Of a stretch of 64,000 bases of DNA, positions 41,676 through 50,482 are shown one piece after another. This DNA is from Wansuia hejianensis (GTDB taxonomy: Bacteria > Bacillota > Clostridia > Lachnospirales > Lachnospiraceae). The notes beneath the pieces are model-generated. The model did no database searches and was not told the DNA's origin. It was given only the letters and a program-made list of their open reading frames with translations. The stretch covers positions 71,001 to 135,000 of the forward strand of contig NZ_CP060635.1 in NCBI RefSeq assembly GCF_014337215.1, read 5' to 3'. The position numbers were made by a program, and so were the translations under genes. Every line of letters begins with the position of its first letter. Within the stretch, counting starts at the first letter, position 1.

Positions 41676-42572
41676 ATGCTGAGTAAAAAGGAAAATATAT
41701 GTAAGCTTTATCACCATGAAATGCCTGAGTTTTTACCCATCATGGGCCAGGGGATCATAAATAATGTGCCGGTAAACGGTTTTATGGAGCGGGCGGTGGG
41801 AGGTAAAGACGGATATGACTGGTTCGGCGTCCACTGGATCTGGAAGCCGGGAGATCCGGCGCCCATGCCGGGGCCATACTTTATGATGGAGGATATCAGC
41901 CGCTGAAGGGAAATTGTGAAATTCCCGGATCTGGATCATTTTGACTGGGAACAGGCCGCGGCCACAGACCGGATTCCGGAATTTAACCGTGAGGAAAACC
42001 TGTTGTATCAGATCATTTCCAACGGCCTATTTGAGCGTCTGCATGCGTTAATGGGGTTTGAAGAGGCACTCTGCGCCCTGATAACCGATCCGGAAGAAGT
42101 GGAAAACTTTTTCTGGGAGTTGGCTGATTACAAATGCCGCCTCATCGACAAGATCGCGGAGTATTACCGGCCGGATATTATCTGCTATCATGACGACTGG
42201 GGAACTCAAAGGGGTCTGTTTTTCTCACCGGAAATCTGGAGAAGGATGATTAAAGAGCCTACGAAAAAGATTGTGGAACACATACAGAGCCGGGGAATTA
42301 TCTGCGAACTCCACAGCTGCGGGGATATACGTGCGCTGATACCGGAAATAGCCGATGACCTGGGGGTAGACGGGTTGAATATCATGAAACTGAACGATAT
42401 ACCCGCGATGAAGAAATTAACAGGAATTAAGGTGGTCTACAATGTCTATGTGGACACGCAGAAGGAGGGAGCTGGCGGAACGGGCAGCTCCCTCTTGTTT
42501 TTGAGTAACCAAAAGGCAGAAGGGTACCACTGGGGGTGGGCGCTGATCCTGGAATATTTTGGAAGAAACTAA
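41676..42572 (+). pseudogene. URO-D-family gene broken by an in-frame TGA and a lost 3' end
   Basis: The frame starts at 41,676 behind GGAGAG and encodes MLSKKENICKLYHHEMPEFL and EDISR, then hits TGA at 41,904. It continues in the same frame with REIVKFPDLDHFDWEQ. The intact relatives read ISQWKEQVTVPDV (54.7 kb) and ISEWREKVKLPDV (56.9 kb), so TGA replaces the conserved Trp codon TGG. The rest matches well (FERLHALMGFEEAL, CYHDDWGTQRGLFFSPEIW, CELHSCGD). At about 42,460 homology stops and a terminator hairpin begins. About 70 C-terminal residues are missing. Two independent lesions make a pseudogene more likely than recoding. Confidence 0.8.
42465..42502 (+). terminator. Strong terminator inside the remains of the broken URO-D gene
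   Basis: GAGGGAGCTG / CAGCTCCCTC, a perfect 10-bp stem with a 10-base loop, is followed by TTGTTTTT. It lies where the C-terminal coding part should be, so a deletion has joined the gene to a downstream terminator. Confidence 0.85.
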
Positions 42573-42622
42573 TTTGATTTTTTTTAATAGCTGTGCTATA
42601 TTTTAAATGTAGATAATTCTTG

Positions 42623-42647
42623 TAGGGTGTTTCGCCCTATCTTTTTC
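42623..42647 (+). terminator. Second terminator-like hairpin
   Basis: TAGGGTG-TTT-CGCCCTA followed by TCTTTTTC. A further GC-rich hairpin (GGCGGCTATCCGCC) follows. An extended -10 (TATGGTATAAT) near 42,745 may drive the next gene. Confidence 0.6.
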
Positions 42648-42814
42648 TGGCGGCTATCCGCCGCGGATTCCATTGATCAATTTAATAGCGGGCAAGGCAA
42701 AAGAGGTTATATTGTTATATTGGGGCTTCCACCTTTATAGATATATGGTATAATAGAGTTATGCGATAATGACTCTTTGGAATCTCGCTGTTTTGCCGGA
42801 GAAAGGAGTTATTT

Positions 42815-43402
42815 GTGCAAAAAATAAATGATAGTTTTATTATGAGGCCAATTGTGGATACCTGTTTTAAAGAGCTGATGCGGAATCCGGCAGTGCGGTC
42901 CGGCTTTGCGGCGGCAATTATGAATTGCAGGCCGGAAGAGGTTGTGGAAACCTATTTGATGCCGACATATCTGCAGAATGGTAAGGAGGAGGAAAAACAG
43001 GGGATTCTGGATGTGAGGGTGCTCCTGAAAAAGGGAACCCAGATAGGTATTGAGATGCAGGTGAATTATTTTGAATATTGGGATGAGCGGATATTGTTTT
43101 ATCTCTGTAAGATGTTTACGGAACAGCTGATGAAAGACGATCCCTATGGGAAGCTTCAGAGGTGCATTCACGTCAGTATTTTGGATTTCATACATTTTCC
43201 GGAGGATCAAGAGTGCTACCGGAAAATACATTTCAGGGACGGAAGGACCGGGAAGCTGTTTTCAGATAGGCTGGAAATACAGATGCTGGAGCTGAGGAAA
43301 CTGCCGGAAGGGATTGCAGGCGGAGATGGACGAGGCGCTGAGCTGCATCCTGCAGACGAATATAATTTAGGGATTGACAAATTGTACAGATCGTGTTTAT
43401 AA
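42815..43402 (+). CDS. Truncated PD-(D/E)XK nuclease-family protein (Rpn/transposase-like)
   Basis: A 195-aa product starts at a GTG behind AAGGAG. The N-terminus MQKINDSFIMRPIVDTCFK and the catalytic core GILDVRVLLKKGTQIGIEMQV (D...ExQ; written here as ILDVRV then IEMQV) match the Rpn-type PD-(D/E)XK family. YWDERILFYLCKMFTEQL is also typical. Full-length members have about 270-300 residues. Here the last ~35 residues no longer fit the family and the frame ends early, probably after a frameshift near 43,310. The trp promoter lies in this degenerate end. It is probably a non-functional remnant. Confidence 0.7.
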   Translation: MQKINDSFIMRPIVDTCFKELMRNPAVRSGFAAAIMNCRPEEVVETYLMPTYLQNGKEEEKQGILDVRVLLKKGTQIGIEMQVNYFEYWDERILFYLCKMFTEQLMKDDPYGKLQRCIHVSILDFIHFPEDQECYRKIHFRDGRTGKLFSDRLEIQMLELRKLPEGIAGGDGRGAELHPADEYNLGIDKLYRSCL

Positions 43403-43403
43403 T
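43374..43403 (+). promoter_or_regulatory. Promoter of the trp operon
   Basis: TTGACA (43,374-43,379), an 18-base spacer and consensus TATAAT (43,398-43,403), located within the 3' end of the truncated nuclease gene and just before the T-box leader. Confidence 0.85.
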
Positions 43404-43438
43404 ATACACAACTTAAAATTATATCAGAAAACCGTTGA

Positions 43439-43705
43439 GGTGGAGATAAAACGAATAGGGCACTTCCAGAGAGTCCGGGTAGGTGGGAGCCGGGCAGAAC
43501 GCTGATTCGCAAATGGACCACTGAGGGCATGGCCAACAGCAGAGATGCTTAGTATTCCATGACGTAAGGCATACGTTAGTTGCCGGGAATATGATAGTAT
43601 TCCGCAGAGAGTGTGGATTGACACAAATCAAGGTGGCACCACGGATATAAGCTACGTTTATATTCGCCCTTGGCAAAGACCCAATATCTTTGCCGAGGGC
43701 TTTTT
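43439..43705 (+). promoter_or_regulatory. Tryptophan T-box leader with terminator
   Basis: The leader has the stem I elements AGAGAGTCCGGGT and GGTGGGAGCCGG, and a specifier loop with AAATGGACCACTGAGGGC in which TGG (43,514-43,516) is the Trp codon. The T-box sequence AAGGTGGCACCACGG (43,630-43,644) would pair with the uncharged tRNA acceptor end. It is followed by the terminator GCCCTTGGCAAAGA / TCTTTGCCGAGGGC with a T5 run at 43,701. Uncharged tRNA-Trp should therefore stabilise the antiterminator and allow trp transcription. The 5' boundary is approximate. Confidence 0.92.
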
Positions 43706-43722
43706 GCGCGTAAATCCAGAGC

Positions 43723-43796
43723 TATGCGCGTATACATTCAGAGAGGTCCTATTGGGTGTTTGCACACAAGAGGACCTCTCTGAATGTATACGCATA
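43723..43796. repeat. Long inverted repeat between the T-box and trpE
   Basis: The arms TATACATTCAGAGAGGTCCT / AGGACCTCTCTGAATGTATA pair perfectly over 20 bp and extend by six more pairs (TATGCG/CGCATA) after a 2-base bulge. The loop is 20 bases. No T-run follows. The rest of the 200-base spacer holds GC-rich short hairpins and no gene. Confidence 0.85.
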
Positions 43797-43912
43797 GGGC
43801 GAAGCCCCGCGGCCGAGCGAAAGCGAGGTGCGGCAAGGCCCGTCCGAGAGGCCATATGCGAAAGAATAGAATACCCCGCCCTGTAGGGCTACCCATGAAA
43901 AGGAGGACAGTT

Positions 43913-45388
43913 ATGCGTCAGACATCGTTTGAAGAAGTGAAGCAGATCGCCGCATCCGGCCAATACAGGCTGATTCCGGTCAGCCGTGAGATCTTTTCGG
44001 ATATCCGCACCCCGGTTGAGGTGCTGCGGTCCCTGCAGAATGTGAGCAGCCATTGCTTTATGCTGGAAAGTGTCGAGGATTCAAAGCAGTGGGGACGCTA
44101 CACCTTTCTTGGCTTTGATCCCAAGATGGAGCTGACCTGTACGGATCACACGCTGACGATCAAAGCAGGCGGTCAGATCCAGACGCACACGGAGCATCCG
44201 GGAGACTATATCAAACAGGTCATTGAAGATAACCGCTCGCCGCGCCTTCCGCATCTTCCGCCTTTTGCCGGCGGGCTGGTGGGATATTTCTCTTATGATT
44301 ACATTAAGTACAGTGAGCCGTCGCTGAATCTGGACGCATCCGATGAGGAAGGTTTTAAGGATGTGGATCTGATGCTGTTTGACAAGCTGATCGCTTTTGA
44401 TAATTTCCGCCAGAAAATTCTGTTGATTGCCAATGTCCGGACGGAGAGCCTGGAGACGGAATATAACAAGGCGGTGATGAAGCTGGATGAAATGGAAGAG
44501 CTGGTACGCCGCGGAAAGCCGAAGAAATCAGAGCCGGGACGTGTCCTGGAAGAATTCCGTCCCCTTTTTACGGAAGAAGAGTTCTGCAGAAAGGTTGAAC
44601 AGGTAAAGCACTACATCCGGGAGGGAGACATTTTTCAGCTTGTGCTGTCTAACCGGCTGGAAGCGCGCTTTGAGGGCAGCCTTCTGGACACCTACCGCGT
44701 GCTGAGGACTACAAATCCTTCTCCTTATATGTTTTATTTTTGCAGCGACGATGTGGAGATTGCCGGGGCTTCCCCGGAGACGCTGGTCAGGGTGGAGGAC
44801 GGAGAAGTCAGAACCTTCCCGCTGGCCGGCACACGGCCCAGAGGCGGCAGCTATGCGGAAGACCAGCTGCTGGAGAGGGAACTGCTGGCGGATGAGAAGG
44901 AACGGGCCGAACACAATATGCTGGTAGATCTGGGAAGGAATGATCTGGGAAAGCTCTGTGAATTCGGAACAGTGGAGGTAGAAAAATATATGTCCGTGGA
45001 ACGGTATTCACATGTCATGCACATTGGTTCAACGGTGAAAGGGCGGCTCAGAGAAGATAAGCATGCGATGGATGCGGTAGACGCTGTGCTTCCGGCAGGG
45101 ACACTCTCCGGTGCGCCCAAAATACGGGCCTGCCAGATTATCAATGAGCTGGAAAATAACAAGCGGGGTATTTACGGAGGCGCTATCGGATACCTGGATT
45201 TCACAGGAAATCTGGACACCTGTATTGCTATCCGCCTGGCCTTTAGGAAAAACGGAAAAGTATTTGTGCGTTCCGGAGCCGGTATTGTGGCAGACAGCGT
45301 ACCGGAAACAGAGCACCAGGAGTGCATTAACAAGGCCAAAGCAGTAATGCTGGCGCTGAAAGAAGCGGGAGAGGAGATGGGACGATGA
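43913..45388 (+). CDS. trpE: Anthranilate synthase component I
   Basis: This enzyme converts chorismate and ammonia (from TrpG) to anthranilate. The start at 43,913 has AGGAGG. An upstream open stretch is not used, since family homology begins at MRQTSFEEVKQIA. The chorismate-binding domain contains IREGDIFQLVLSNRLEA, SPETLVRVEDGEVRTFPLAGTRPRG, ERAEHNMLVDLGRNDLG and GAPKIRACQIINELE (shown as separate blocks). At 491 aa it has normal length. It is the first gene of the complete trp operon and lies under T-box control. Its stop overlaps trpG. Confidence 0.96.
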   Translation: MRQTSFEEVKQIAASGQYRLIPVSREIFSDIRTPVEVLRSLQNVSSHCFMLESVEDSKQWGRYTFLGFDPKMELTCTDHTLTIKAGGQIQTHTEHPGDYIKQVIEDNRSPRLPHLPPFAGGLVGYFSYDYIKYSEPSLNLDASDEEGFKDVDLMLFDKLIAFDNFRQKILLIANVRTESLETEYNKAVMKLDEMEELVRRGKPKKSEPGRVLEEFRPLFTEEEFCRKVEQVKHYIREGDIFQLVLSNRLEARFEGSLLDTYRVLRTTNPSPYMFYFCSDDVEIAGASPETLVRVEDGEVRTFPLAGTRPRGGSYAEDQLLERELLADEKERAEHNMLVDLGRNDLGKLCEFGTVEVEKYMSVERYSHVMHIGSTVKGRLREDKHAMDAVDAVLPAGTLSGAPKIRACQIINELENNKRGIYGGAIGYLDFTGNLDTCIAIRLAFRKNGKVFVRSGAGIVADSVPETEHQECINKAKAVMLALKEAGEEMGR

Positions 45389-45963
45389 TCTTACTGATCG
45401 ATAATTACGACAGCTTTTCTTACAATCTCTATCAGCTGGTGGGAGCGCTGAATCCGGATATCCGTGTGGCACGCAATGATAGTCTGACGGTGGACGAGAT
45501 CAGAGGTCTGGAGCCGGAAGCAGTGATTCTTTCGCCAGGACCGGGAAAGCCGGGAGAAGCAGGGCGGTGTGAAGAAGTCGTTCAGAGGCTGGGCGGTGAA
45601 ATTCCCATACTGGGTGTATGCCTGGGCCATCAGGCAATCTGCGAGGCCTTCGGAGCAGCTGTCTCCTATGCAAAGGAGCTGATGCACGGCAAACAATCGC
45701 AGGCGCGGCTGGACGGGAACAGCCCTGTCTTCAGAGGGCTGGCGGAGGAAATTCCTGTAGCGCGTTACCATTCCCTGGCGGTGTTGGAAGAGACTCTGCC
45801 GGAATGTCTTCTGGTAACTGCAAGGGCTGACGACGGAGAGGTGATGGCAGTGCAGCACAGGGAATATCCTGTCTATGGATTACAATTCCATCCGGAATCG
45901 ATTATGACGCCCGATGGGAAACAAATACTTAAAAACTTTCTGGAGGTAGTGAGACATGATTAA
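45385..45963 (+). CDS. trpG: Anthranilate synthase component II (glutamine amidotransferase)
   Basis: A class I glutamine amidotransferase that feeds ammonia to TrpE. It has IDNYDSFSYNLYQLVG, the oxyanion block SPGPGKPGEAG, the nucleophile Cys in GVCLGHQAI, and the His-Glu pair in LQFHPESIMTPDG. The 192-aa length shows a free-standing subunit rather than a TrpGD fusion. The start overlaps the trpE stop by four bases, and the stop overlaps the trpD start. Confidence 0.96.
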   Translation: MILLIDNYDSFSYNLYQLVGALNPDIRVARNDSLTVDEIRGLEPEAVILSPGPGKPGEAGRCEEVVQRLGGEIPILGVCLGHQAICEAFGAAVSYAKELMHGKQSQARLDGNSPVFRGLAEEIPVARYHSLAVLEETLPECLLVTARADDGEVMAVQHREYPVYGLQFHPESIMTPDGKQILKNFLEVVRHD

Positions 45964-46963
45964 AGAAGCGATTATCAAGCTGTCAAACAAAGAAAACCTG
46001 ACGCGGGAAATGGCAGAGCAGTCCATGGATGAAATCATGAGCGGCCAGGCGACACCCGTGCAGATGAGCGCCTTCCTGATCGCCCTTTCCATGAAGGGTG
46101 AGACGATTGAAGAGATTACAGCCTGCGCGAAGGGAATGAGAAATCACTGTGTGAAGCTGCTGAATGATCAGGAAGTGCTGGAGATCGTCGGTACAGGCGG
46201 AGATAAAGCGAATTCCTTCAATATTTCCACAGTTTCCGCCCTGGTGGTTTCGGCGGCAGGCGTTCCCGTGGCGAAGCATGGGAACCGGGCGGCCACCAGT
46301 AAATGCGGCGCTGCTGATGTGCTCGAAGCGCTGGGCGTTAAAATTGACCTGGCTCCTGAGAAAAGCTCGGAGCTTTTGAAAAAAATTAATATCTGTTTCA
46401 TGTTTGCTCAGAACTACCATCTATCCATGAAATATGTGGCTCCGGTCAGGAGAGAACTTCCGGTGCCTACGGTCTTTAATATCCTGGGGCCGCTGACCAA
46501 TCCCGCCGGAGCGTCCATGCAGCTGATGGGAGTCTATGAGGAGGCGCTGGTAGAACCGATGGCACGTGTCCTGAATAATTTGGGCGTGACCAGGGCGATG
46601 GTAGTCTATGGACAGGACGGTCTGGATGAGATTTCAGTCAGCGCGCCGACTACTGTCTGCGAAGTGAGGGACGGAAGCTATTCCTCCTATATCCTGAGGC
46701 CGGAGCAGTTCGGCATGGAGCAATGCCTGAAATCAGAGCTCGTGGGCGGAACGCCTGCTGAAAATGCCGGCATTGCCAGGGAAATCCTGGACGGCCGGAA
46801 AGGGGCAAAGCGAAATGCAGTGGTTCTGAATTCCGCGGCCGCCCTCCATATCACGAAAGGTATATCCATGGAAAAGGCAGTCGCACAGGTGCAGGAGCTG
46901 CTGGACAGCGGGAAAGCAAAACGGCAGCTGGAAGCCTTTGTCACCATGAGCAATCAAATTTGA
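45956..46963 (+). CDS. trpD: Anthranilate phosphoribosyltransferase
   Basis: This enzyme joins anthranilate to PRPP. The PRPP-binding loop VGTGGDKANSFNIST, then KHGNRAATSKCGAADVLEALG and FAQNYHLSMKYVAPVRREL are all present. VFNILGPLTNPAGA is the second family signature. The protein is 335 aa. The ATG lies inside the end of trpG (eight-base overlap), so translation is coupled. Confidence 0.96.
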   Translation: MIKEAIIKLSNKENLTREMAEQSMDEIMSGQATPVQMSAFLIALSMKGETIEEITACAKGMRNHCVKLLNDQEVLEIVGTGGDKANSFNISTVSALVVSAAGVPVAKHGNRAATSKCGAADVLEALGVKIDLAPEKSSELLKKINICFMFAQNYHLSMKYVAPVRRELPVPTVFNILGPLTNPAGASMQLMGVYEEALVEPMARVLNNLGVTRAMVVYGQDGLDEISVSAPTTVCEVRDGSYSSYILRPEQFGMEQCLKSELVGGTPAENAGIAREILDGRKGAKRNAVVLNSAAALHITKGISMEKAVAQVQELLDSGKAKRQLEAFVTMSNQI

Positions 46964-46980
46964 GGAAAGAGGGATACCAC

Positions 46981-47769
46981 ATGATACTGGAACAACTGGC
47001 GGCTGCGGCTGCAAAGCGGGTGGAAGAGGCCAAAAAACAGAAACCTCTCGCTGAGATCAAAAAAGAGGCAGAACAGATGAGTACAGACACAGGCTTCCCC
47101 TTTGCCAGGGCCTTGGCCGCCCCAGGGATTTCATTGATCTGCGAGGTGAAGAAGGCTTCTCCCTCTAAGGGAGTGATAGCTGAGGATTTTCCCTATCTAG
47201 ATATCGCCAGACAGTATGAGGCGGCGGGGGCGGCGGCGATTTCTGTGCTGACTGAGCCTGAATATTTTCAGGGAAGTCCGGAATATCTGCGGGAAATCGC
47301 TGCCGCGGTAAACATACCGGTTCTGCGGAAAGATTTTACAGTGGATGAATATCAGATTTACGAAGCGAAGTTACTGGGAGCCGGCGCGATTCTTCTGATC
47401 TGTGCTATACTGGAGGATGAGAAGCTGGTTAGATATCTGCAGATTGCCCAGTCTCTGGGACTCTCCGCCCTCACAGAGGCTCATGACGGGAAAGAAGTGG
47501 AGCGGGCTCTGAGAGCCGGAGCGGAGATCATCGGAGTGAATAACCGCGATCTGAAAACCTTTGAAGTAGACGTGCAAAATTCTGTGAGGTTGCGGGAAAT
47601 GATTCCAGATGGTAAAATCTATGTGTCGGAGAGTGGAATCCGCACTCCGGAGGATGTGGGAATCCTGTACCGCAACGGCACCGATGCCGTGCTGGTCGGA
47701 GAAGCTTTGATGCGCAGCCCGGACAAAGGAAGAGCGCTTGAGCTTCTTCGGAGGGACTGCCATGACTAA
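46981..47769 (+). CDS. trpC: Indole-3-glycerol phosphate synthase
   Basis: This TIM barrel closes the indole ring. Key parts are CEVKKASPSKGVIAEDF (substrate-binding Lys and the family signature), LRKDFTVDEYQIYEA, GVNNRDLKTFEVD and VSESGIRTPEDV. The start at 46,981 is chosen because it is preceded by AGAGGG and homology begins at ILEQLA. It is a single-function protein (262 aa). Its stop overlaps trpF. Confidence 0.95.
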   Translation: MILEQLAAAAAKRVEEAKKQKPLAEIKKEAEQMSTDTGFPFARALAAPGISLICEVKKASPSKGVIAEDFPYLDIARQYEAAGAAAISVLTEPEYFQGSPEYLREIAAAVNIPVLRKDFTVDEYQIYEAKLLGAGAILLICAILEDEKLVRYLQIAQSLGLSALTEAHDGKEVERALRAGAEIIGVNNRDLKTFEVDVQNSVRLREMIPDGKIYVSESGIRTPEDVGILYRNGTDAVLVGEALMRSPDKGRALELLRRDCHD

Positions 47770-48364
47770 GGTTAAGATCTGCGGTCTGACCAGGGAGTGT
47801 GAGACTGAATATATGAACCGGTGGCACCCCGATTTCTGCGGGTTTATATTTGCCGGAAACAGCCGCCGGTATGTGAGCCGGGAACGGGCGGCCGTACTGA
47901 AAGCCCTGCTGTCCCCTGAGATCCGAACTGTCGGCGTGTTTGTCAACGCGCGGCCAGAAGCAGCGGCAGCCTGTGCCGGAGAGGGTATCATTGACCTGAT
48001 CCAGCTTCATGGCCAGGAGGATGAGGGATATCTGAAGGCTCTCCGGGAATTGACAGACTGCCCGGTCATACAGGCCTTTTCTGTGAAAGAAGCCGAAGAT
48101 ATCCGGCGGGCGGAGGAAAGCAGTGCAGATTATATTTTGCTGGATCACGGAGCGGGGGGGACCGGGAAATGCTTTAACTGGAAGCTGCTGTCCGGACTGA
48201 AACGGCCATATTTTCTGGCCGGGGGGCTGACTCCCGCCAATGTGGAGCGGGCCGTCAGGCTTTACCGGCCTTATGCGGTGGATATCAGCAGCGGAGTGGA
48301 GACGGACGGAGTAAAAGATCCCATTAAAATTGAAACATGTATCAGGAGGATAAAAGATGTCTAA
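47762..48364 (+). CDS. trpF: Phosphoribosylanthranilate isomerase
   Basis: A short TIM barrel of 200 aa. The start KVKICGLTRECETEY carries the catalytic Cys. FCGFIFAGNSRRYVS, QLHGQEDEGYL, the catalytic-type Asp in DYILLDHGAGGTGKCFNW, and LAGGLTPANVERAV / VDISSGVETDGVKD follow. GGAGGG precedes the ATG within the end of trpC. The stop overlaps trpB by eight bases. Confidence 0.95.
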   Translation: MTKVKICGLTRECETEYMNRWHPDFCGFIFAGNSRRYVSRERAAVLKALLSPEIRTVGVFVNARPEAAAACAGEGIIDLIQLHGQEDEGYLKALRELTDCPVIQAFSVKEAEDIRRAEESSADYILLDHGAGGTGKCFNWKLLSGLKRPYFLAGGLTPANVERAVRLYRPYAVDISSGVETDGVKDPIKIETCIRRIKDV

Positions 48365-49541
48365 GGGAAGATTTGGAGAATTCGGGGGACAGTATATTCC
48401 GGAAACTCTCATGAATGAAATCATACATCTGGAAGAACAATACGAGCGTTACAGGAAAGATCCGGAATTTTGCCGGGAGCTGGAGGATCTGCTGAAAAAT
48501 TATGCAGGACGGCCCTCTCTTCTGTATTATGCTGAGAAGATGACGAAAGACCTGGGCGGGGCGAAAATTTATCTGAAAAGAGAAGATCTGAACCACACAG
48601 GCTCTCATAAGATCAATAATGTGCTGGGCCAGGTGCTGCTGGCAAAGAAAATGGGAAAAACCCGTGTCATAGCTGAGACGGGCGCCGGCCAGCACGGCGT
48701 TGCCACAGCCACGGCGGCGGCGCTGATGGGGATGGAATGTGAGATCTTTATGGGCAAAGAGGATACGGACCGGCAGGCTCTGAATGTATTCCGGATGGAA
48801 TTGCTGGGCGCGAAGGTCCATCCTGTGACCAGCGGAACCATGACCCTGAAGGATGCTGTGAATGAGACCATGCGGGAATGGACAAACCGGGTGGAGGATA
48901 CTCACTATGTGCTGGGTTCCGTGATGGGACCGCATCCTTTTCCTACCATAGTGAGGGATTTCCAGGCCGTCATTTCCAGAGAAGCCCGCGAACAGATACT
49001 GGAGGATGAAGGGAAACTGCCTGCCGCGGTGTTGGCCTGCGTGGGCGGGGGAAGCAATGCTATGGGCATGTTCTATCATTTTATAGAAGATGAAACGGTA
49101 AAGCTGATCGGCTGCGAGGCGGCTGGACGCGGAGTGGAGACAGGGCGGCATGCAGCCACTATGGCGGCCGGAACACCCGGGGTCTTCCACGGCATGAAGT
49201 CCTATTTCTGCCAGGACGAATACGGGCAAATCGCCCCGGTATATTCCATATCCGCAGGACTGGACTATCCGGGAATTGGCCCGGAGCATGCGTATCTGCG
49301 GGATTCCGGCAGAGCTCAGTACGTGCCGGTGACGGATGATGAAGCGGTGAGCGCCTTTGAGTATCTGGCCCGGACAGAGGGCATCATCTGCGCCATTGAG
49401 AGCGCCCATGCGGTAGCCTATGCCAGGAAGCTGGCCCCGTCAATGGAAAAATCAGAGAGTATCATCATCTGCCTTTCAGGCAGAGGAGACAAGGATGTTG
49501 CGGCAATCGCACGCTACAGGGGGGTGAATATCGTTGAGTAA
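48357..49541 (+). CDS. trpB: Tryptophan synthase beta chain
   Basis: The PLP-dependent subunit that joins indole and serine. It begins GRFGEFGGQYIPETLM. The PLP Lys is in LNHTGSHKINN, followed by ETGAGQHGVATATAAAL and the phosphate-binding loop CVGGGSNAMGMFY. At 394 aa it is TrpB1-type, matching a partner TrpA. AGGAGG lies inside trpF. Its end overlaps trpA by eight bases. Confidence 0.97.
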   Translation: MSKGRFGEFGGQYIPETLMNEIIHLEEQYERYRKDPEFCRELEDLLKNYAGRPSLLYYAEKMTKDLGGAKIYLKREDLNHTGSHKINNVLGQVLLAKKMGKTRVIAETGAGQHGVATATAAALMGMECEIFMGKEDTDRQALNVFRMELLGAKVHPVTSGTMTLKDAVNETMREWTNRVEDTHYVLGSVMGPHPFPTIVRDFQAVISREAREQILEDEGKLPAAVLACVGGGSNAMGMFYHFIEDETVKLIGCEAAGRGVETGRHAATMAAGTPGVFHGMKSYFCQDEYGQIAPVYSISAGLDYPGIGPEHAYLRDSGRAQYVPVTDDEAVSAFEYLARTEGIICAIESAHAVAYARKLAPSMEKSESIIICLSGRGDKDVAAIARYRGVNIVE

Positions 49542-50307
49542 TATACGGAAAGCATTTGAGAGGGGCAAGGCGTTCATACCTTTTATTACGGCCGGAGATC
49601 CCAGCCTGGAAAAAACGAAGGAATTCATACTGGAGATGGAACGGGCCGGAGCAGACCTGATAGAAGTCGGGATTCCGTTTTCAGATCCGATCGCAGAGGG
49701 GATCGTCATTCAGGAGGCCGATATCCGGGCGCTGGCAGCGGGGACAACGACAGATAAAATATTTGACATGGTGCGGGAGCTCAGAGAAGAGACTCAGATT
49801 CCGCTGGTTTTCATGACTTATCTGAATCCGGTGTTTCATTATGGATATGAGAAGTTCTTCAGCCGCTGCCAAGAGGTGGGAGTTGACGGAATCATCATTC
49901 CGGACCTGCCCTTTGAAGAAAAGGGAGAGCTGGAGGAGATTGCCGCCGCTAAGGGCGTAGATGTGATATCGATGATCGCTCCCACATCAGAGGAAAGAAT
50001 TCAGAATATAGCAAAAAATGCCAGGGGCTTTATCTATGTGGTATCTTCCATGGGGGTAACCGGCATGCGCAGCGAGATTAAGACAGACCTGAATGCCCTG
50101 CTTTCCTCGATAAAAAAAGCTACAGACGTGCCGGCCTGCGTGGGCTTCGGCATACATTCGCCAGAGCAGGCGGCAGAGGTTGCCAGAGTAGCCGACGGCG
50201 TGATCGTCGGCAGCGCGATTGTGAAAATGGCAGAGCAGTATGGAGGCCATGCGGCACCTCACATGGGAGCCTATGTCCATAAAATGAAGATGAGCCTTTC
50301 TGATTAA
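49534..50307 (+). CDS. trpA: Tryptophan synthase alpha chain
   Basis: The TIM-barrel subunit that releases indole from indole-3-glycerol phosphate. Catalytic Glu is in ADLIEVGIPFSDPIAEG and Asp in GIIIPDLPFEEKGE. FITAGDPSLEKT and VGFGIHSPEQAAEV are further family blocks. Initiation appears to be at TTG 49,534 behind GGGGGTGA, since no ATG or GTG fits. It is 257 aa and the last gene of the operon. I see no clear terminator in 50,308-50,480. Confidence 0.95.
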   Translation: MSNIRKAFERGKAFIPFITAGDPSLEKTKEFILEMERAGADLIEVGIPFSDPIAEGIVIQEADIRALAAGTTTDKIFDMVRELREETQIPLVFMTYLNPVFHYGYEKFFSRCQEVGVDGIIIPDLPFEEKGELEEIAAAKGVDVISMIAPTSEERIQNIAKNARGFIYVVSSMGVTGMRSEIKTDLNALLSSIKKATDVPACVGFGIHSPEQAAEVARVADGVIVGSAIVKMAEQYGGHAAPHMGAYVHKMKMSLSD

Positions 50308-50482
50308 ATAGAGGCCTTCGTTTGTGAGGAAAACATTTTAAATAACTTTTATTTTTTAGAGAAATAAAGGTTAATTGTGGAAAGATTTGAAGTTCGCCGG
50401 CAAGTATTTACAGGGAACGGAGGGTGTGATATGGTTCATCCGTAAAAGGAAAGCAGTAATACTGTTAAACAGGAGGCGGAAT

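Noticed and set aside
41904..41906. Selenocysteine codon in the URO-D gene
   Set aside because: The paralogues have Trp at this position rather than Cys, the 3' end of the gene is missing as well, and no convincing SECIS-like hairpin was seen directly after the TGA.
43723..43796. Second transcription terminator of the trp leader
   Set aside because: The stem is very stable but has no T-run after it, so it is reported as a repeat of unknown role rather than as a terminator.
43784..43912. N-terminal extension of TrpE by 43 residues
   Set aside because: The extension is Arg-rich, lies in hairpin-forming leader DNA, has no family similarity, and the ATG at 43,913 has a strong AGGAGG.
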